The translations under genes and the position numbers were made by a program. Positions 12,069-24,779 of a stretch of DNA of 64,000 bases are shown here, in pieces. Numbering within the stretch: position 1 is the first letter of the stretch; the number at the start of each line of letters is the position of its first letter. This DNA is from Cannabis sativa. Taxonomy: Eukaryota; Streptophyta; Magnoliopsida; Rosales; Cannabaceae. The stretch spans positions 35,003,396 to 35,067,395 of the forward strand of contig NC_083603.1 in the NCBI RefSeq assembly GCF_029168945.1, read 5' to 3'. Below the pieces are notes generated by a model. It did not search any database. It saw only the letters and a program-made list of their open reading frames with translations, and had not been told where the DNA came from.

Positions 12069-13016
12069 TTGAGAGAGAAAGGTGTGAATGTTGCAGGACT
12101 TAGGGTTTCTGAGAGTAAAGTGAAAGAGTGAGACTAAACACTTTCCTTAGGCCTTAAGTATAGGCTCCCTGGCCCAACTGACCAGGCAAAAAAAATAATG
12201 ATGATTTTTTTTAAAAAAAAAAATTATCTTTGCCAAAGAAAATGTACACGCCAAAATTGAATATTTTCCACAACATAATACGGCACACAAAACGAAACAA
12301 ACCAACGTCATCAGGCAATGAGAGAAACATAGAGACCTGAGATATTTCAAATATGCCAGCAATATTTGCACACAACCCACACTTGACAAATCAGATAAAA
12401 AATACACTTAGAGATACTCAAAATTTAAAAAAAAAAACGGTATCAACTGATCAATGAATATGAATTAGAGCCTCTGAGTATTTAAAAAAAAACACACCTT
12501 GAGCAACAGATCAATGTATCGCACCCATCCACAATGATACTCATGGGATCACTAAAACTTGAATATCCATACGTGTGTGAGCAGTGATTTCATGTGGTCG
12601 AAGAAGAGAGGGGATCAGCTGGACCACTCTCTCAACTAAGCATAAACTGATATGTGAATAACTAAGGATATGTTTTTATATATATATATATAAAGCCTTT
12701 TTTTTGCAAACACTCTGGCTCTTTCTTTAGTACCCAGACATGGCTTTCACTCTCTTCCAGAGATGTAGCCATCCTCTTTGATCCCCAAGAACTAATACAG
12801 AAGGAGCATACTACTTATTAGTAAAAGGTTTAAGAGAGCTCTTCCCATTGCATCTGAAAGAGGTAGCCTTTTTATCTGGTGAAGATTTAAGCTTAGTATC
12901 ATTCGAAGTAGCATATAGTAGATGGAGATCGACAGAACAACACATTGCTCAAGGGACTTTTAAACACAAGAATACTCATAGACAAAAGAAATTGATCAGA
13001 TGACACTGGGAACATT
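12069..13016 (-). other. Spacer between SIRE-like pol and env-like gene
   Basis: This stretch has no long ORF. It holds homopolymer A/T runs (12186-12225, 12427-12440, 12482-12492), a short TA microsatellite at 12677-12692, and a stretch just upstream of the env-like ATG that looks like a 5' leader. An internal promoter or splice acceptor for the env-like gene could lie here, but I cannot point to one with confidence. Confidence 0.5.
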
Positions 13017-14225
13017 TTAGATAGTACAGAGACCAATACATGTTCTTAAGTGAGTAAAAGTTTGAGTATCTAAAGCTTTAGTGAAAAGATCTTCTAATTG
13101 ATTAGTTGTGGGCACATGAGATATTGACAGCATATTTGAATCAACCAGATCTCGGATAAAGTGGTACATGATGTCGATGTGTTTAGTCCGAGAGTGCTGC
13201 ACAGGGTTTTTAGAGATGTTTATGGTGCTTGTACTGTCACAAAAAATGGTCAGTGTGTGTTGTGGGTGTCCATAATCAGTGAGCATTTTGTTCAGCCATA
13301 TTAATTGAGTGCAGCACCTGCCAGCTGCGATATATTCTGCTTTTGCAATAGAAAGTGAGATGGACTGTTGTTTTTTGCTATACCACGAGACTAGGTTATT
13401 CCCAATGTAAAAGCATCCCCCTGAAGTGCTTTTCCTATCATCTAGACACCCTGCCCAATCAGAATTACTCTATCCTACCAAAGATGTATTGGTGTCACAA
13501 CTATACCAAAGACCATAGTTAACTGTCCCAGCCAGATATTTGAAAATTCTTTTGACTGTAGAGAGATGGGACTGTTTAGGATTGGCTTGATACCTGGCAC
13601 ATAAAACTACACTGAAGGATATATCAGGACGACTCGGTGTAAGATACAGTAAGCCTCCTATCATACTTCTGTATAGAGTGGGGTCTACAGGATCACCAGA
13701 CTCATCTCGTGACAATTTGGATGTGGTGCCTATTGGTGTATGTGCATGCTTGACCTGTGAGAATCCAAACTTATCTAACATAGAATTGACATATTTGGAC
13801 TGTGATATGAATGTGCCATGATCTAGTTGTTTTATTTGGAGTCCTAGAAAGAAAAGGTCACCTATTAAACTCATTTCAAACTCACTAGTCATTAAGGTGA
13901 CAAATGTAAGTACTTCACTTTCACAAGTTGAGCCAAAAATGATGTCATCAACATATATTTGGGCAACAAAAATTCCTTTTTCAATATGTTTAATGAATAG
14001 AGTGCTATCTGCAATACCTCGGATGAAGCCATGAGAGATGAGAAATGAGGTGAGTCGATCATACCAAGCACGTGGAGCCTGTTTCAGTCCATATAGGGCT
14101 TTATTGAGCTTGTACACATGGTGTGGATGGTGTGGATCTTCAAATCCCTGTGGTTGTTTGACATAGACTTCCTCTTGAATTACCCCATTGAGAAAAGCAC
14201 TCTTGACGTCCATTTGGAAGAGTTT
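13017..14225 (-). pseudogene. Copia pol fragment: reverse transcriptase C-terminal part and RNase H
   Basis: The RT copies the element RNA into DNA, and RNase H removes the RNA strand. The minus-strand frame opens at the Gypsy insertion edge (14225) with [13 protein letters not shown], then [15 protein letters not shown] and the catalytic YVDD box in [11 protein letters not shown] (about 13955). The connection region follows with [20 protein letters not shown] and RPDISFSV. A single TAG (13472-13470) interrupts the frame. RNase H follows with SNSDWAGCLDDRKSTSGGC, AKAEYIAA, FCDSTSTINISKNP and RTKHIDIMYHFIRD, ending at 13017. Integrase and the first part of RT are missing because the Gypsy element at 14226 cuts in. 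Apart from that stop the frame is intact, so decay is moderate. Confidence 0.92.
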
Positions 14226-16537
14226 TGTAATACCCTGGAATTAAGAAATGGATTAGCGAAACCCTAATTAGATAATTATGAATAATTGAGGAATTATATG
14301 ATTATATAGTTCAATATATGTGAAATTATATGAATTTTAATATGTTAAAGACCCCGTCGGTGTGCCAGGGGCATTTTGGTAATTATGACCCAAGAATGGT
14401 AAATTGACAAAATTAATTTAGTTACGTGCTTATTAGAACTATATTATTATATAGTATGCCTGTGTCGTCTTTTCAGGTGTGTTCTGACAGGTCGGCGCGG
14501 TATAGTCACACCCGGGAATTTCGGGCCAAACCGGGTTCGGGACTGAAATGAAAATTGGATTGATTTAATTCGCATTTTATTTGATGAGTGATAATCTGAA
14601 ATTTATTTGGATATAATTGAGTATGAAATGGCAAAATTACCCTTGTGTAGGTGAGTGTGTGGATTTAAGCCATGGGGGCATTTTGGTCATTAGATCTTTA
14701 TTTTCTAAGTTTGTTAAAAATAAATTTTGAGGAAAATAGATTGATAATTTCTGGTTAATTCTCTCTCTCACCCGAACCCTCTCCCTCTCTTACCCTCTTG
14801 TTTTTTCAAAACTTGAATTATTGAAGAAAAAGCTTGGTTTTTAGTTTGATTGAAGCTTGATTTTTGGAGGAAGATCATTGCTCTTGTTTTGTTGAGAATC
14901 AAGGTAGTTTTTATGATCTTAACCTTGTTTTAATTGCTGAAATATTGTGGGAAAAATCATGTTTGGGTTTGTGAATTGCATGTTCTTGATGATGATGAAG
15001 ATGGGTTGCATGATAGTGGTTTCTTTGATTTGTTTAAGCTTGTTAATCTTGTGAAATTGAGCTTCTATTTATTGTATGCTTTGTTGTTGAGCTTGGGCTG
15101 AGATTGTATGGTATTTTTAGGTTGGAATTTCATGTTAAAATGGTGTTATGTTGCTGGATTATTATTAGGTTTGTGTTGGGTTGAGTTCATGTTCTTGAAC
15201 TTGAGATTTTGATGAGTTTAGCATGATTTTTGAGTCATTTATGTAATTTGAATTTTGGGATTTGATGCATGAGATGTGTGTTTTTGATCCTCTGATATAT
15301 GCTAGCAGCTCTATTTGGTGATTTTGAGATATATGCATGTTTGGGTTGAATTGGGGGTGAGTTTGGCATATTTTCGAAGCTGAAATCTTGGTTTTTTGGG
15401 TTTTTAAAACCATGGTCGAGACCATGGTAATGACAGATTGTTATTTTCTTTAAGTTTTTGTTTTTGCCATAACTTTTGACTCAGGACTCCGTTTGGGACG
15501 TTCTTTATACCGTTGGAAAGCTCTTTTCGAGCTCTATGTGATTATTTATGATTTGGATAACAATTTGATATTTTTGTGGAAGTGAATTTAGGGATTAACC
15601 CTATTTGTGTAAATCCCAATATTGTGACTAGGATTACCGACACCTGGTCAGGAGCACCCGGGGTTTTGGAATCTCTACTATTGCGGGACAACAGGTAAGA
15701 AAGTGATCAACACGTAGAGTATGCCCAGTGGCGCTTATATTGAGAATGATATGCATGAATGTTTAGTAACCGGTATTAGGGTTATTACCCTAATATGAAC
15801 CGTCTAATAGCCTAGGGTTATTACCCTAGTGACATATGTGTATAAATGCCATGCCATGTTAATTGAAATGAGATTTAGGGATTATGCGCTCAAGGCATAA
15901 TCAGGTTTGACTCGATACTCATAACCGAGATGAACCACTTCTATGGCCTTAATGTATTTAGTCGTGCGAGAGCAGCACGTGGCTCTACGTCATGTAGATT
16001 TAAATAGATGTGTGAGCGCAACACATAGGTCTACGCCACGTAGACCTAAATAGGCATGTTAGTACAATAATTAGGTCTGTGTCACACATACGTATGTGAA
16101 TGGCATATCTATTAAATAGTATGATGAGCATATTATTATTGTTATGGTTTATACTGTCTTCCTGGGCTTGGCTCACAGGTGCTCTACTGTGCAAGAAAGG
16201 GTAAGGCATTAGCTAATCAGCCATGAGTTTCAGGAGCACGGAGAAGGATGTACATGTTCATGCCATATCAGACCAAGCGGGTTGTGGGTCTATCAGTGTT
16301 GAACTTTTGAATTCTGTTTTGCCGCTTAAGTCGGCCAGAAAGAAAAGACTTGTAATTAAGTTTCTAAAGATTTTCGGGATCCCAACTATTTTGAAAGTTT
16401 AAATATATTACAAGTTTATTTTCATTCTTTAATATAAAAGTTTAAATTCTGCGCTATTTTGGTTAGTAATCCCGATTAGGGGATTAGGGTTTCATAAGCA
16501 TTTTTGGTAGTGTGCCTAATTATTTTAGGGCGTTACA
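14226..16537 (+). repeat. 5' LTR of the Tekay-like element
   Basis: The LTR begins TGTAATACCCTGG and ends TAGGGCGTTACA (2,312 bp). It aligns with 21456-22877, but that copy lacks short blocks present here (around 14490-14540 and 15635-15665), so the two have diverged by small deletions. Pyrimidine-rich tracts lie at 14760-14800. Confidence 0.92.
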
Positions 16538-16540
16538 ATT

Positions 16541-16552
16541 TTGTATCAGAGC
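16541..16552 (+). other. Primer-binding site (initiator Met tRNA type)
   Basis: TTGTATCAGAGC lies three bases after the LTR end. It differs at one position from TGGTATCAGAGC, the usual complement of the plant initiator Met tRNA 3' end. Confidence 0.8.
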
Positions 16553-16834
16553 GCCAAGGTTTTTAAACTTCCTGTAGACCGGCTGAACATGTACATTCGT
16601 CGTCAGAGATAAGCTCGAGTCATGGTGCAGTAAGTATTGAGAGTAAATACTTGACTGTATGTGTGATCATATGTTTACTACTTTCCATTTTAGGCAGTAT
16701 GCAAGCATGTAGAGTATGTATGTGTTATGTGATGCCATGCTTTAAATGTTATTTGTTTATTTGAATATGTTATAGGGTAAATAGATGAGTTAGGGTTTAA
16801 CTCGCTGGGGTTGTTGATTACAGGGGTACTAGTA

Positions 16835-17999
16835 ATGGACCCTCCGCAATCATCTAGACCACAAGACAAGCAAGTAGAGCCCGGGGCTACACGAACCGAT
16901 CCACCAGCACCGCCTCCACCTCCTAAAAATCCGGGGGATAATGCGGGGGCTGTTAATGCTAATCCTCTTGCTGACTGGCAGCAGATGTTTCATGAAATGT
17001 GAAGTGTCATACTTCGTCAAGAGGAATAGTTGCAACGCTTGAGGCAGAAAGTTGCCCCAGTTAGTCAAGGGTTACCACCAGCTCCTGTGCCAGTGGTGCG
17101 TAACCAAGGGTATATTATGTCGTATCCAGACTCTGTGTTCGAGCGGTTTGTGAAGCTGCAACCTCCGGCTTTTCTAGGAGGCATTGATATTATTAAAGTC
17201 GATCAGTGGATGAGCATTGTTACTCGTATCCTCGATAATATGGGGGTGACAGGAATAGGGAGGGTGAATTGTGCAGCTTTTATGTTTCAAGATCACGCCC
17301 GCGTCTGGTGGGACAAAGTGAATCAAACTCGGGATGTCAATCTGATGACATGGGAAGAGTTTAAGAATCTTTTTGAGGAAAAGTTCTATAATGTGGCTGT
17401 AAGGACTTCACACCAGGAAGATTTTGTGATGTTGACTCAAGGGAAAATGTCTGTGGCCGAGTATACTCTGGAATTTGACCGGTTATCAAAATTTGCTGGT
17501 GATCTGGTGCCTACCGATTTTACCAGAAAACAGAAGTATGTTCGAGGACTGAATGCTACAATCAGTCGAGACATGAAAATTACCACATCCCATGACAATC
17601 TGTACAAGAGAGTGGTAGTTCGCCTTAATTGCTGAGGAGGCCGAGCAGCAAGTGATGAAAGATCGAGCTGCAAAGGATGCCGCCATGGCATCAAACCCTC
17701 CTGCTGGTGGTAATGTCAGTAAGGGGATCGACAGTAGCAACCCTGAGCACAAGCGGAAGGCTGAAGCTTCCGGAGCTTTAGGAGGAAATAGAAAGTTTTG
17801 GGGAAACAGAGGTGGCCGTCAAGGTCGCGGGTCCTCATTTCGGTCATATCCCGAGTGCCCTAAATGTAAGAAGCATCATCCTGGTGAGTATCGAGCCAAG
17901 GCATGTTTCCAATGTGGCATGGTGGGACACTTTATCAGAGACTGTCCTCAAGCCAAGAAAGAAGAGCCTAAGAAGAATGCTGCTCAGAACCCGGGGTGA
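16835..17999 (+). pseudogene. Gypsy gag (degenerate)
   Basis: Gag forms the virus-like particle and binds element RNA. I take the start at the ATG at 16835 (MDPPQSSRPQDKQ), inside a proline-rich N-terminus. In-frame stops occur at 17000-17002 and 17027-17029. The capsid core follows (LQPPAFLGGIDIIKVDQWM, HARVWWDKVNQTRDVNLMTW, MSVAEYTLEFDRL). A frameshift near 17615 moves the frame to ALIAEEAEQQ. A basic Gly/Arg region and a CX2CX4HX4C zinc knuckle, CFQCGMVGHFIRDC (about 17909-17950), end the domain. The last TGA (17997-17999) sits between gag and protease in the same frame and looks like a point mutation, since chromoviruses normally fuse gag and pol. Confidence 0.92.
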
Positions 18000-20900
18000 C
18001 TTTTCACTATAACTCAGGCAAACGCTGATGCTAGTCCGTCAGTTGTGAGAGGTCAGTTGTCTATTAATGGTTGTTCATATAATGTGTTATTTGACTCGGG
18101 AGCTACTCATTCATATGTATCGAGTAGAGTGATAGAAAGTTTACATAAGCCATGTGATATTTATGCTTCGGTGTTTGGAACCCTATTACCCTCGGGAGAC
18201 CTGATAGTGTCCATAAGGTGGATTCGGTCTTTATCTTTTTGGATTGACGGTTGTGAGTTGACCGCCAATCTAGTTGAGTTACAATTATCTGATTTTGACA
18301 TAATCCTGGGAGTGGATTTTCTGTCTAAGTATGGAGCGACGATTGACTATAAACAAAAGATGGTAGTGTTTGAGCCCGATAGTGCTAACCTAGCGGTGTT
18401 TGTGGGTAAGGTTTAGGTGGCACGCATACCGAGAATATCATTGTTGAAAGCTAAAGACCTTATGGGTAGAGGTTGTCAAGGGTTCATAGTTATTGCAGTG
18501 GAAACTAGCCAGCCTGTGACATCAGGGCCTGAAAATACGAGATTGGTATGCGAGTTTCCTGATGTCTTTCCAGTAGATTTGTCGAGATTGCCACCTGTCC
18601 GGGAAATTGAATTTGTTAATGAACTGGCTCCGGCAGTGGATCCAGTATCTAAGGCACCGTACCGAATGGCTCCGGCAGTTGATGGAATTGAAGATACAAT
18701 TGCAAGAGTTGCTGAATCTGGGATTCATTAGACCGAGCTACTCACCTTGGGGAGCTCCGGTTCTATTTGTGAAGAAGAAAGACGGAACCCTGCGTATGTG
18801 TATTGACTACCGGGAGTTGAACAAGCTTACCATTAAGAACAAGTATCCTTTACCTCAGATTGATGATCTGTTTGACCAACTGAAGGGGAAGACGGTCTTT
18901 TCGAAGATCGATCCTCGCTCAGGCTATCATCAGCTGAGAATTCGAGAGAAAGATATCCCGAAAACTGCATTCCGTACTCGGTATGGACACTATGAATTTC
19001 TGGTGATGTCTTTTGGACTCACTAATGCCCCGGCGACATTCATGGATTTGATGAACCGCGTGTTTAAAGATTACCTGGATAGGTTCGTGATTGTGTTTAT
19101 TGACGACATCTTGGTGTACTCTGAGACCGAAGAAGAGCATGAGTTATATCTCAGAGCAGTTTTGCAAAGGTTACGGGATCACAAGCTTTATGCTAAGTTC
19201 AAAAAGTGTGAATTCTGGTTATCCTGTGTCTCATTTCTGGGGCACATAGTGGATAAAGATGGGATCATGGTGGATCCGGTCAAAATAGAAGTTGTTTGGG
19301 ATTTGCCAGCACCGAAGTTAGCTACAGAGGTCAGAAGTTTTCTGGGTTTGGCTGGTTATTATTGTCGGTTCGTTGAGGGTTTCTCAAAGATTGTTGTACC
19401 CTTAACGGAGCTGACCCGAAAGAACCAGAAGTTTGTTTAGACTGATCGGTGTGAGAAAAGTTTCCTAGAGTTAAAGCAACGCTTGATTACCGCTCTTGTA
19501 CTAACTCTTCCTTCAGATAAGGAAAAGTTTGTGGTATATTGTGATGCCTCGAGACAGGGTCTCAGCTGTGTGCTTATGCAAGCTGGGAGGGTAATAGTGT
19601 ATGCTTCTCGGCAGTTAAAGGAGTACGAGCAGAGGTACCCTACTCACGATTGAGAACTCACAACAGTGGTATTTGCGCTAAAGATTTGGCGGCATTACCT
19701 TTATGGCGAGAAATGTGAGATATACACTGATCACAAGAGTCTGAAATACTTCTTTACCCAGAAAGACTTGAATATGAGACAAAGACGTTGGCTAGAATCG
19801 GTGAAGGATTATGATTGTGAGATCCTTTATCATCCTGGTAAGGCCAATGTGGTTGCTGACGCTTTGAGTAGAAAAGGTCAGAGTCAGTTGAATTCTATGA
19901 AGCAAATCTCCCGACAGTTAGCAAATGAAATGACTCGTGCTCAAATTGAGTTGGTCGTAGGGCAATTGGCTAATATTACCCTGCAATCCACTCTTCTAGA
20001 GAGAATTAAAGAAGCACAAACGCAAGATTCAAAATTGATAAAAACCCAACCTAGGGTTTCGGCTGGGAAGGCTAGTTATTTCTCAGTGGATGAAACGGGA
20101 ATGTTGAGATTTGGAAGTCGAGTTTGTGTGCCTATAGATGAGAACATCAAGAAAGAGATCATGGATGAGTCTCACCCGACTCCTTATTCGGTTCATCCAA
20201 GGTCAACGAAGATGTACCAAGACCTGAAAGCCATGTTCTGGTGGCCAGGCATGAAGAATGACGTCGCTCAATATGTTGCAAAGTGCCTTACGTGTCAGCA
20301 AGTGAAAGCTGAGCACCAGCGACCTGCAGGGTTGCTGCAACCACTAAATATACCAGAGTGGAAATGGGAAGACATTGCTATGGACTTCGTGGTAGGTATG
20401 CCTAAAACCACGGGACAATTTGACTCTGTGTGGGTCATAGTGGACAGGTTTACAAAGTCTGCTCACTTTTTACCTGTTCGGACAAATTTCTCCATTGACC
20501 AGTATGCTGAGTTGTATGTCAGAGAAATTGTTCGTCTGCATGGTGTCCCAAAGTCCATTATGTCGGATAGAGATTCGAAGTTCACATCAAGATTCTTGGA
20601 GAGTCTCCATCGAGCTATGGGTACTCAGTTAAAGTTCAGCACAGCTTTTCATCCTCAGACGGATGGGCAATCCGAGAGGACCATTCAAATTTTAGAGGAC
20701 ATGCTACGGGCATGTGTGCTTGACTTTGAGGGATCATGGATAAAGTACCTTCCCCTGATCAAGTTTTCTTATAATAACAGCTATCAGGCAACAATCGGTA
20801 TGGATCCTTATGAACTTTTATATGGAAGAAAATGTAGATCACCTATTCACTGGGATGAAGTGGGTGAAAGAAAGTTATTGGGTGCCGAAGCTGTTCAGAA

Positions 20901-21420
20901 AACAAGTGAGGTAGTTGATAAGATTAGAGCGTGAATGCTCGCGGCTCAGAGTAGGCAGAAGAGTTATGCCGATCCAAAGCGTCGAGATATTGATTTTCAG
21001 GTCGGGGACATTGTATTTCTCCGAATATCTCCGATGAAAGGCATAAAGCGCTTTGGGAAGAAAGGAAAACTTAGCCCAAGGTTCATTAGACATTTTGAAA
21101 TCCTTGAGATGATAGGGAAAGTAGCTTACAGGTTGGCTATGCCTCTAGCGCTGGCAGCTGTACATAATGTGTTTCATGTTTCTATGCTTCAGAAATATGT
21201 CTCAGACTCGTCCCATGTTCTTAGTTATGAAGCATTGGAACTCCAGCTAGATTTGTCATATGAGGAGCAACCAGTGCAAATACTTGATAGAAGAGAGAAA
21301 GTCTTGAGAAGCAAGACTGTGGCACTAGTGAAAGTACTCTCGAGGAACAGTAAAGTAGAAGAGGCAACCTGGGAACTCGAGACAGATATGCAGCGGAAAT
21401 ATCCGGAGTTGTTCAGGTGA
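18000..21420 (+). pseudogene. Gypsy pol: protease, RT, RNase H, integrase, chromodomain-like tail (degenerate)
   Basis: Domains run in order. Aspartic protease has FDSGATHSYVS (about 18090) and ILGVDFLSKYG (about 18305). RT has [31 protein letters not shown] and the FIDD catalytic box in [10 protein letters not shown] (about 19100). RNase H has [25 protein letters not shown] and [11 protein letters not shown]. Integrase has a zinc finger ending CLTCQQVK, then the DDE core in [19 protein letters not shown] and [10 protein letters not shown] type II chromodomain-like end carries VKVLSRNSKVEEATWE. Breaks: TAG 18414-18416, a frameshift at about 18660-18700, TAG 19438-19440, TGA 19651-19653 and TGA 20932-20934. 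Most look like single substitutions. The RT and integrase catalytic residues are all still present, so inactivation is recent relative to domain loss. Confidence 0.95.
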
Positions 21421-21440
21421 ATTTCAGGACGAAATTTCTA

Positions 21441-21451
21441 TAAGGAGGGGG
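21441..21451 (+). other. Polypurine tract
   Basis: TAAGGAGGGGG lies just before the 3' LTR TG end at 21456. It is the expected plus-strand primer for the Gypsy element. Confidence 0.85.
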
Positions 21452-21455
21452 TAAT

Positions 21456-22877
21456 TGTAATACCCTGGAATTAAGAAATGGATTAGACAAACCCTAATTA
21501 GATAATTATGAATAATTGAGGAATTATATGATTATATAGTTCAATATATGTGAAATTATATGAATTTTAATATGTTAAAGACCCCGTTGGTGAGCGAGGG
21601 GCATTTTGGTAATTATTACCCGAGAAGGGTAAATTGATGAAATTAATTTAATTACGTGCTTAATAGAACTATATTATTATATAGTATGCATGTGTCGTCT
21701 TTTCAGGTGTGTTCTGAAAAATCGGCGCGGTGTGAAATGCAAATTGGATTGATTTAATTGTCATTTTATTTGATGAGTGATAATTTGAAATTTATTTGGA
21801 TATAATTGAGTGTGAAATGGCAAAATTACCCTTGTGTGGGTGAGTGTGTGGATTTAATCCATGGGGGCATTTTGGTCATTAGACCTTTATTTTCTAAGTT
21901 TGTTAAAAATGAATTTTGAGGAAAATAGATTGATAATTTCTGGTTAATTCTCTCTCTCACCCGAACCCTCTCCCTCTCTTACCCTCTTGTTTTTTCAAAA
22001 CTTGAATTATTGAAGAAAAAGCTTGGTTTTTGGTTTGATTGAAGCTTAATTTTTGGAGGAAGATCATTGCTCTTGTTTTGTTGAGAATCAAGGTAATTTT
22101 TATGATCTTAATGTTGTTTTAATTTCTGAAATATTGTGGGAAAAACATGTTTGGGTTTGTGAATTGCATGTTCTTGATGATGATGAAGATAGGTTGCATA
22201 ATAGTGGTTTCTGTGATTAGTTTAAGCTTGTTAATCTTGTGAAATTGAGCTTCTATTTATTGTATGCTTTGTTGTTGAGCTTGGGCTGAGAATTTATGGT
22301 ATTTTTAGGTTGAATTTCATGTTAAAATGGTGTTATGCTGCTGGATTATTATTAGGTTTGTGTTGGGTTGAGTTCATGTTCTTGAACTTGAGATTTTGAT
22401 GAGTTGAGCATGATTTTTGAGTCATTTATGTAATCTGAATTTTGGGATTTTATGCATGAGATATGTGTTTTTGATCCTCTGATATATGCTAGCAGCTCTA
22501 TTTGGTGATTTTGAGATATATGCATGTTTGGGTTGAATTGGGCGTGAGTTTGGCATATTTTCGAAGCTGAAATCTGGGTTTTCTTGGTTTTTAAACCCAT
22601 TGGTCGCGACCGTGATAATGGCATATTGTTATTTTTTTTAAGTTTTTCTTTTTGCCATAACTTTTGACTCGGGACTCCGTTTGGGACGTTCTTTATACCG
22701 TTGGAAAGCTCTTTTCAAGCTCTATGTGCTTATCTGTGATTTAGATGCAAATTTTATATTTTTGTGGAAGTGAATATAGGGATTACCCCTATTTGTCTAA
22801 ATCCCGGTATTGTCACTAGGGGATTTGGAATCTCTACTATTGCGGGACAACAGGTAAGAAAGTGATCAGCACGTAGA
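21456..22877 (+). repeat. 3' LTR of the Tekay-like element, truncated by insertion
   Basis: It matches the first ~1.5 kb of the 5' LTR up to CAGCACGTAGA and is then cut by the Angela-like LTR TG end at 22878. The 5 bp before the insertion are GTAGA, so a distal copy of GTAGA should mark the far side outside the window. Confidence 0.9.
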
Positions 22878-24779
22878 TGTTGGGTTTTATGCCCTAAATA
22901 AAACTCTTTACAATCTGATTAGTTATCAATATAAGAAATTTGAAGTTATGTGATTTTTGCATGAATTTTACATGCTAATGGTTTAATATGTTTATTACAT
23001 TCATACACACAAAATCAGTTAAATCCAGATCATATGTTTATTCACAATTACAGTATCGTCAACACAGTGGAATGTGATTGTGATCATATGAATCAAAAGT
23101 TTTGGTCCCTGTTTCATCAGTGTTATTGGATTTACACTAATGTCATAATCAGCGAGGATGTGTACTTACACTTGGAGTAAGTGTTATGTTCTTTTCAGGA
23201 CATTAGTAAAGTATACTAGTTTCGAATGTATGGAGTATACATTGGACTGGACCGATATTGCAACTAAGTTATGATATTACAAACTTACCGTTATACATAT
23301 CTTTCTAAGTCAATATCAGTAGTTGATCTTAAGATTAAAAGAATCTAAATCCTGATATGCTTAGGCTCAACTCAGGAGTGCTATTCATGTTCTTTGATTT
23401 ATTAGTTAAGCCTACTTTTTGGCCAGGGTGATACGTATATTTTGGGAACATGATAGTATGATTGAGTGGGAGTGCTGAACATAAATATGGAATCTATAGC
23501 TTCTACTGGTGTATAGAAGTCAAGTGATGATTCCCTTCGAGCTTAGCAAATAGAAGTAAATGGATGAGCTCTTGTTTAACTGACTAATTATTATATCACT
23601 AAACACCATTTACAGGTAGCTAAGTGTTTTAAGGGGCAAAATACATTGAGGGGTGAGAACGGTAAAGAAATCCCATCTCGATGTAGACCATCTATATAGA
23701 GGATCTTTAAATCACAATAATATTATAACAATGGTTAAATGAGATAGCATATTGATACCGTGGAACATACAATATGCTCTATATAAGTCTGAGAGTGCAA
23801 TTCTAAGTTCTAAGAGTGGATTCAACGAAGAATTAATAAGTATGAATTTACTCGGTAAATTTGGTTCACTTATTGGAAGCTCAGCATATAGATCCATGGT
23901 CCCCATTCTAGTTGAGAACATTCTGCTTGTAAGACTTATTAATTGATTCATGATTGATCAATTATAATTCTAAAGTTAGACTGTGTCTAATTTTATGAAT
24001 TTTCACTAAGCAAGGGTGAAATTGTAAAGAAAAGAGTTTCTAGGTTTATTTATTTATTAATGGACTTTATATGTCTAATTAATAATTAAATTAAATGAAA
24101 ATATTATTTAATAATGTATTTTAGTTATTAAATAATTAGTTTTGGCATTTAAAACATTAGAATTGGAAAATTGGCGTTTTTGAGAAAATAGAGATAATAT
24201 TTGATAAAACTGCAAAATCAAGTGAGGCCCAATACTACACCATGGCCGGCCACTTAAATAGGTTTTTCAAATTAATATTTTCATTATTTTAATGCCAAAT
24301 AATTCCTAACCTAAACCTAGTAGTTGCCTATAAATAGAAAGTGATGGCTCAGTCACATAACATGCTTTTATTAGTAATCTGACAGAAATTTCTCTCTTCA
24401 GAAAAACTGAGCCTTCCCCACTTTCTATACGAGCCGAAATCTTCTTTCTCTTTTCTCCTTCATCAATTTCGTGACCCTAGTGAAAGAGTGAGTGCCCACA
24501 CACAGCAAGCAGTAACTCAATCATAGATTGGAAGACTGTGAAGGATCAAACTTGAAGAAGAAGGACATTCGGGCTCAGATCTTGATTATACTCTGCTACA
24601 GAAAGGATACGGGGGTTAGAGATCTGAGTGGAAGGAGACATTAATTTTGCTGCATCAATGTAAGGTTTTCTTAACTTTATATGTGTTTAATTTATCGTTT
24701 TAGAAAGTTCATATTTAGGGTGTTTAAACAACATACTTGTGAGTAGATCTAAGATCCTGGTAAAATAAATATTCTAACA
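22878..24779 (+). repeat. 5' LTR of the left palindrome arm (Angela-like)
   Basis: TGTTGGGTTTTATGCCC...ATTCTAACA, 1,902 bp, inserted in a Gypsy LTR. TATAAATA at 24329-24336 is the likely core promoter, and the cap site is expected some 25-35 bp further on. The 3' end has the AGATCTAAGATCCTGGTAAA block shared by all copies. Confidence 0.92.

Larger units (their letters stand above)
9392..14225 (-). mobile_element. SIRE/Maximus-like Copia element, 3' half
   Basis: Reading on the minus strand from right to left: partial RT and RNase H (14225-13017), a ~950-bp spacer, an env-like gene (12068-10283), a polypurine tract, then a 737-bp LTR. This order, with an extra ORF after pol, is the hallmark of the SIRE/Maximus lineage. 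The 5' half is absent. A Gypsy LTR begins exactly at 14226 within pol, and the continuation would lie beyond that nest, outside the window. Confidence 0.85.
14226..22877 (+). mobile_element. Tekay-like Ty3/Gypsy chromovirus element, 3' LTR interrupted
   Basis: Complete order: 5' LTR 14226-16537, Met-initiator primer site, gag, protease, RT, RNase H, integrase with chromodomain-like tail, polypurine tract, 3' LTR from 21456. The 3' LTR stops at 22877, where an Angela-like LTR inserted. The remaining ~900 bp of the LTR do not reappear in this window. gag and pol carry several stops and frameshifts, so the element is dead but could be recognised and mobilised in trans. Confidence 0.93.

Noticed and set aside
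16541..16560. tRNA gene suspected from the initiator-Met-like words near the LTRs
   Set aside because: Only the 12-18 base primer complement is present, with no cloverleaf.
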